A stretch of 64,000 nt of DNA from assembly GCA_025358085.1 (NCBI GenBank), contig JANYKT010000114.1, positions 1-64,000 of the forward strand, read 5' to 3'. A program made the position numbers and the translations under genes. A model generated the notes under the pieces. It was not told the origin of the DNA. It did no database searches and worked only from the letters and a program-made list of their open reading frames with translations. Positions 60,830 to 64,000 of the stretch are shown piece after piece (within the stretch, counting starts at the first letter, position 1; every line of letters starts with the position of its first letter). Source of the stretch: Deltaproteobacteria bacterium (GTDB lineage Bacteria; Myxococcota; Myxococcia; Myxococcales; 40CM-4-68-19).

Positions 60830-61965
60830 AATCCCTCGCTGCGCATGAACTTCTCGAGGTGGTGCTCGGTGTCTCCGAGCGTCAGCTCAATGGCCGTCAG
60901 CCGACGGAAGTGGTGGCTGATCATCAGCTCGTCGGTCATGCCCATTCCGCCGTGGAGCTGGACCGCCTGCTGCCCGACGAAGCGGCAGGCCTGGCCGATC
61001 AACACCTTGGCGGCGGAAAGGCTCTTTCCCCGAACCTTTGCATTGGTTTCTGTGCACCGCACTGCCGCGAGGTAGCTCATCGAGCGCGCCTGCTCGACGT
61101 GCATCAGCATGTCGGCCATGCGGTGCTGAAGGGCCTGGAACTTCCCGATGGGCTGCCCGAATTGCTTGCGGGTCTTGGCATACTCGATGGTCGCGTCGAG
61201 GCTCGCCTGCAGCGCGCCTGTGGCCTCCGCGCAGAGGGCTGCTATCCCCACGTCAAACGCCGCTGCGAGCGCGGAGAATGCTTCACCTTCCGGGCCGAGC
61301 AATGCGTCGCGCGAGACTTTGACTTCCTCCAATCGAACTTCGGCCGCGCGCTGGCCGTCGAGCGTTGGATAGGCCCTGAGCGTGACGCCTTCCCGATCGC
61401 GGGGCACCAGGAAAAGAGAGATGCCCGCTTCGCTGTCGATGCTTCCGCTGGTGCGCGCCGAGACCAGCAGCAGATCGGCGGACGGCGCGTGGAGGACAAC
61501 GGACTTCTCCCCGGTGAGGACGTAGCCGTCGCCGTCGCGGCTGGCCGAGGTCGAGACGTGCGCGAGCTCATAGCGCGCGGTGGGCTCGCCGTGCGCCGGG
61601 ACCGCGATCAGTTCGCCTGCGGCCATTTTCGGCAGGTGGTTTTCTTGCTGGGTGGAAGAGCCCAGCTCGCGGATCAGCACCGTCGAGAGAATGGCGCTCG
61701 GCAGGAACGGCTCCACCAGCAGGCCGCGGCCGAACGCGGTCATGGTGAGCAGGGTCTCAATCGCTCCCGCGCCGATGCCGCCGTGCTCCTCGGGCACCTG
61801 GAGACCCAGCAAACCGAGCTCTGCGAGCCCGGCCCAGATCTCGCGGCTCCAGCCATCTTTGGATTTCAGGATGGCCTTGCGCGATTCGAATGGATACTGC
61901 CGTGCGACGAACTTCTGCACGGTGTCGCTGAGCTGCTCCTGCTCTTTGGTCAGATTGAAGTCCAT
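60826..61965 (-). CDS. Acyl-CoA dehydrogenase subunit, likely heteromeric partner
   Basis: 379 residues. It has the acyl-CoA dehydrogenase fold (LGLQVPEEHGGIGAGAIE, TGEKSVVLHAPSADLLLVS, TRKQFGQPIGKFQALQHRMAD, LHGGMGMTDELMISHHFRR), but the C-terminal segment reads TLGDTEHHLEKF in place of the usual G-G-T-x-E-I region, so the normal catalytic Glu is not obvious. Such pairs with the adjacent gene form alpha2beta2 enzymes for bulky substrates such as steroid side chains. It starts 3 bases after the neighbour stop. Confidence 0.9.
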   Translation of the reverse strand: MDFNLTKEQEQLSDTVQKFVARQYPFESRKAILKSKDGWSREIWAGLAELGLLGLQVPEEHGGIGAGAIETLLTMTAFGRGLLVEPFLPSAILSTVLIRELGSSTQQENHLPKMAAGELIAVPAHGEPTARYELAHVSTSASRDGDGYVLTGEKSVVLHAPSADLLLVSARTSGSIDSEAGISLFLVPRDREGVTLRAYPTLDGQRAAEVRLEEVKVSRDALLGPEGEAFSALAAAFDVGIAALCAEATGALQASLDATIEYAKTRKQFGQPIGKFQALQHRMADMLMHVEQARSMSYLAAVRCTETNAKVRGKSLSAAKVLIGQACRFVGQQAVQLHGGMGMTDELMISHHFRRLTAIELTLGDTEHHLEKFMRSEGL

Positions 61966-61968
61966 GCT

Positions 61969-63144
61969 TTAGAGCCTCAGGAGCCACTGCGAGATGATGT
62001 TCTTCTGGATCTCATTGGACCCGCCGTAGATCGACGTCTTGCGAAAGTTGCAATAGGTGGCCGCGAGCTGCGGCGCATACGCGGGACCGGCCGCCTCGCC
62101 CTCGTCCTGGAGAGGCAAGGCATAGGGACCCACCGCTTGCATCATCAGCTCGGAGAGGGCCTGCTGGATCTCGGTGCCCTTGATCTTGAGCAGCGAGGCC
62201 TCGGGTCCGGGAGCCTTGCGCGCGGCATCGGCCGACACCACGCGAAGGCTCGTGATCTCCAGCGCCATCAGCTCGATTTCCACCTGCGCCACCCGCGCGC
62301 CAAACCAGGGATCCTCGAGCAGCGGCTTGCCGTGCTTGCGCTCGGAGGCAGCGATGTTCTTCAGCCGCTGGAGCTCGCGCTTGGAGCCGCCCACGCCGGC
62401 GATGTTGGTGCGCTCATGGCCGAGCAGGAACTTGGCGTAGGTCCACCCGCTGTTCTCCTCGCCCACCAGGTTCTCGATTGGAACGCGCACGTCCTCGAAC
62501 CAGACCTCGTTGACCTCGTGGCCGCCGTCCATGGTGATGATGGGCCGCACGGTGATACCTGGCGACTTCATGTCGATGAGCAGGAACGAGATGCCCGCTT
62601 GCGCCTTGACCCTGGGGTCTGTCCGGACCAGGCAGAAGATCCAGTCCGCGTGCTGCGCGAGCGTGATCCAGGTCTTCTGTCCATTGACGACGTATTCATT
62701 TCCCTCGCGAATCGCCGAAGTCTTGAGCGAGGCCAGGTCCGAACCTGAGCCGGGCTCGGAGTATCCCTGACACCACCAGTCCTCGGCGGAAGCGATCCGC
62801 GGAAGGAAGCGCTGCTGCTGGGCGACATCGCCGAAAGTCATGATCACGGGGCCCACCATGCGGAGCCCGAACGGGAGCAGCCGTGGCGCGCCAGAGCTCG
62901 CCGACTCCTCCTCGAAGATGTACTCGCGGACCGGGTCCCAGCCGGTGCCGCCAAAGTTCGTCGGCCAGCTCGGCGCCCCCCAACCGTGGGCACCCAGGAT
63001 GCGGTGCCAGGCGATGTGATCGTCGCGGGAGATGGGGACGCCGTTCAGGACCTTGCGGCGAATCTCCGGAGGAAGGCCTTGGTGGACGAACGCCCGCACC
63101 TCCTCGCGAAAAGCCTGCTCCTCCGGCGTGAAATTCAGATCCAT
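61969..63144 (-). CDS. Acyl-CoA dehydrogenase subunit with canonical C-terminal Glu region
   Basis: 391 residues. GWGAPSWPTNFGGTGWDPV, YSEPGSGSDLASLKT, YVVNGQKTWITLAQ and the C-terminal TSIYGGSNEIQKNIISQW. The G-G-S-N-E element carries a Glu as in the active subunit of heteromeric acyl-CoA dehydrogenases. First gene of the operon continuing with the second dehydrogenase, the hydratase/dehydrogenase and the thiolase. Confidence 0.92.
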   Translation of the reverse strand: MDLNFTPEEQAFREEVRAFVHQGLPPEIRRKVLNGVPISRDDHIAWHRILGAHGWGAPSWPTNFGGTGWDPVREYIFEEESASSGAPRLLPFGLRMVGPVIMTFGDVAQQQRFLPRIASAEDWWCQGYSEPGSGSDLASLKTSAIREGNEYVVNGQKTWITLAQHADWIFCLVRTDPRVKAQAGISFLLIDMKSPGITVRPIITMDGGHEVNEVWFEDVRVPIENLVGEENSGWTYAKFLLGHERTNIAGVGGSKRELQRLKNIAASERKHGKPLLEDPWFGARVAQVEIELMALEITSLRVVSADAARKAPGPEASLLKIKGTEIQQALSELMMQAVGPYALPLQDEGEAAGPAYAPQLAATYCNFRKTSIYGGSNEIQKNIISQWLLRL

Positions 63145-63274
63145 TTCAATTCCTTAGCGAGGCTCCAGGAAGCGCTGGAGGCAAAGGGCGCGGAAGATAC
63201 GCCGCGGTCGTCAGGCGTTCAAGAAGCGCTGCACCCGTGGTGCAATGCCGCACAAATTGCGTTAGACGCCGGGC

Positions 63275-64000
63275 ATGAGCGCATCGACTGCCGAGCCACG
63301 GTTCGCCTGGGAAGACCCCTTGTTGATCGACGATCAGCTCGCCGAGGACGAAAAGAAAATTCGGGACCTTGCTCGCGGCTACGCGCAAGACAAGCTGATG
63401 CCACGGGTGCTGGAGGCGAACCGGCACGAGCACTTCGACCGCGAGATCATGAACGAGATGGGGGCGCTGGGGCTGCTCGGTTCAACCCTGCAGGGGTACG
63501 GCTGCGCGGGCGTCAATTACGTCTCGTATGGCCTGATCGCGCGCGAGATCGAGCGGGTCGACAGCGGCTACCGCTCGGCGCTCAGCGTTCAGTCGAGCCT
63601 GGTGATGTGGCCCATCCATGCGTACGGGTCCGAGGCCCAGAAGCAGCGCTTCCTGCCGGGGCTAGCCACTGGCGAACTGGTGGGCTGCTTCGGACTCACC
63701 GAGCCGAATCACGGCTCCGACCCCGGCAGTATGGAGGCGCGCGCGCAGAAGACCGCCGGGGGCTATTTGCTGCGAGGCGAGAAGTCCTGGATCACGAACT
63801 CCCCCATCGCCGATGTTTTCGTGGTCTGGGCCAAAGACGACAGCGGGAAGATTCGCGGCTACCTGCTGGAAAAGGCAATGAAGGGCCTGACCGCTCCGAA
63901 GATGCAGGGCAAGTTCAGCCTGCGCGCCTCGAGCACCGGAATGATCGTCATGGACGACGTGCTGGTGCCCGAGGAAAATCTGCTGCCCGGTGTCTCGGGA
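63275..64000 (+). CDS. Glutaryl-CoA dehydrogenase-like acyl-CoA dehydrogenase (3' end outside window)
   Basis: Open from ATG 63275 to the end of the window (242 codons, no stop). N terminus [20 protein letters not shown], then [40 protein letters not shown] and [18 protein letters not shown] are hallmarks of glutaryl-CoA dehydrogenases, which form crotonyl-CoA from glutaryl-CoA in lysine, tryptophan and aromatic acid breakdown. The catalytic Glu lies beyond the visible part. Divergent from the beta-oxidation operon across a 130-base gap. Confidence 0.9.
   Translation, partial: MSASTAEPRFAWEDPLLIDDQLAEDEKKIRDLARGYAQDKLMPRVLEANRHEHFDREIMNEMGALGLLGSTLQGYGCAGVNYVSYGLIAREIERVDSGYRSALSVQSSLVMWPIHAYGSEAQKQRFLPGLATGELVGCFGLTEPNHGSDPGSMEARAQKTAGGYLLRGEKSWITNSPIADVFVVWAKDDSGKIRGYLLEKAMKGLTAPKMQGKFSLRASSTGMIVMDDVLVPEENLLPGVSG

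Noticed and set aside
1-64000. CRISPR arrays, rRNA, tRNA genes, IS elements or prophage genes
   Set aside because: No regularly spaced repeats, tRNA-like cloverleaf sequence, transposase, integrase or phage structural genes were seen on either strand; tRNA detection by eye is weak and a dedicated scan would settle it.

Overview
The window is GC-rich bacterial chromosome, densely packed on both strands with many ATGA, GTGA and TTGA stop/start overlaps. A Ser/Thr kinase with an extracytoplasmic C-terminal region, numerous acyl-CoA dehydrogenases, a Sec-type (clade II) nosZ cluster, an ergothioneine operon, and small-protein/nucleotidyltransferase pairs fit a soil-type Myxococcota or related deltaproteobacterial lineage. 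That placement is inference, because no rRNA or tRNA was seen to anchor it.

Layout. 1-942 is the 3' part of an MMPL/RND exporter. 1232-8651 is a compact nitrous-oxide reductase operon: nosZ, a NosB-NosD fusion, nosF, nosY, nosL and a tetraheme cytochrome c. It is followed immediately by an internally deleted copy of the MMPL gene tail (8671-8780), so the nos operon is bracketed by direct repeats. 8851-16842 holds a small protein with a decayed nucleotidyltransferase, a large FMN-barrel-like protein of unknown role, a coupled minus-strand operon (YfgM-like, BamB-like, MutT, HhH/RNase H-fold nuclease), an oxidoreductase, and an intact nucleotidyltransferase pair. 16844-19655 is egtC-egtB-egtD. 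19698-27804 is a housekeeping block: TerC, der, miaB, era, a cyclophilin lipoprotein and an RNase III-GrpB fusion. 27829-37616 carries meaB, an acyl-CoA dehydrogenase, the Ser/Thr kinase, a GT87-like membrane protein, an acyl-CoA carboxyltransferase, a PfkB kinase, MTA phosphorylase and a GST.

37709-40987 is a molybdate operon (XRE-PBP regulator, modA, modB, modC) with palindromes at its promoter. About 95 bp of that promoter, including the regulator's first codons, is repeated at 43504-43598. Between the two copies lies a decayed segment with a twice-frameshifted TPR glycosyltransferase gene. 43592-46222 is a Mg2+ P-type ATPase.

47406-64000 is a catabolic region. It contains a gutted CaiB-type CoA-transferase, a complete branched-chain-type ABC importer (livHMGF plus livK), and a frameshifted acyl-CoA dehydrogenase next to a ComB-type phosphatase, an APH-like kinase and an SDR. 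This last set resembles bacterial 4-hydroxyacyl-CoA (levulinate-type) catabolism. Then come a thioesterase, an oxidoreductase remnant, a four-gene beta-oxidation operon (two acyl-CoA dehydrogenases, a hydratase/dehydrogenase fusion, a thiolase) and the start of a glutaryl-CoA dehydrogenase-like gene.

The most unusual items are the RNase III-GrpB fusion, the NosB-NosD fusion in a minimal nos operon bracketed by MMPL repeats, the duplicated mod promoter flanking a decaying insert, and the 585-residue uncharacterised protein at 9566-11323. Five or more gene remnants show active gene decay in the accessory parts.
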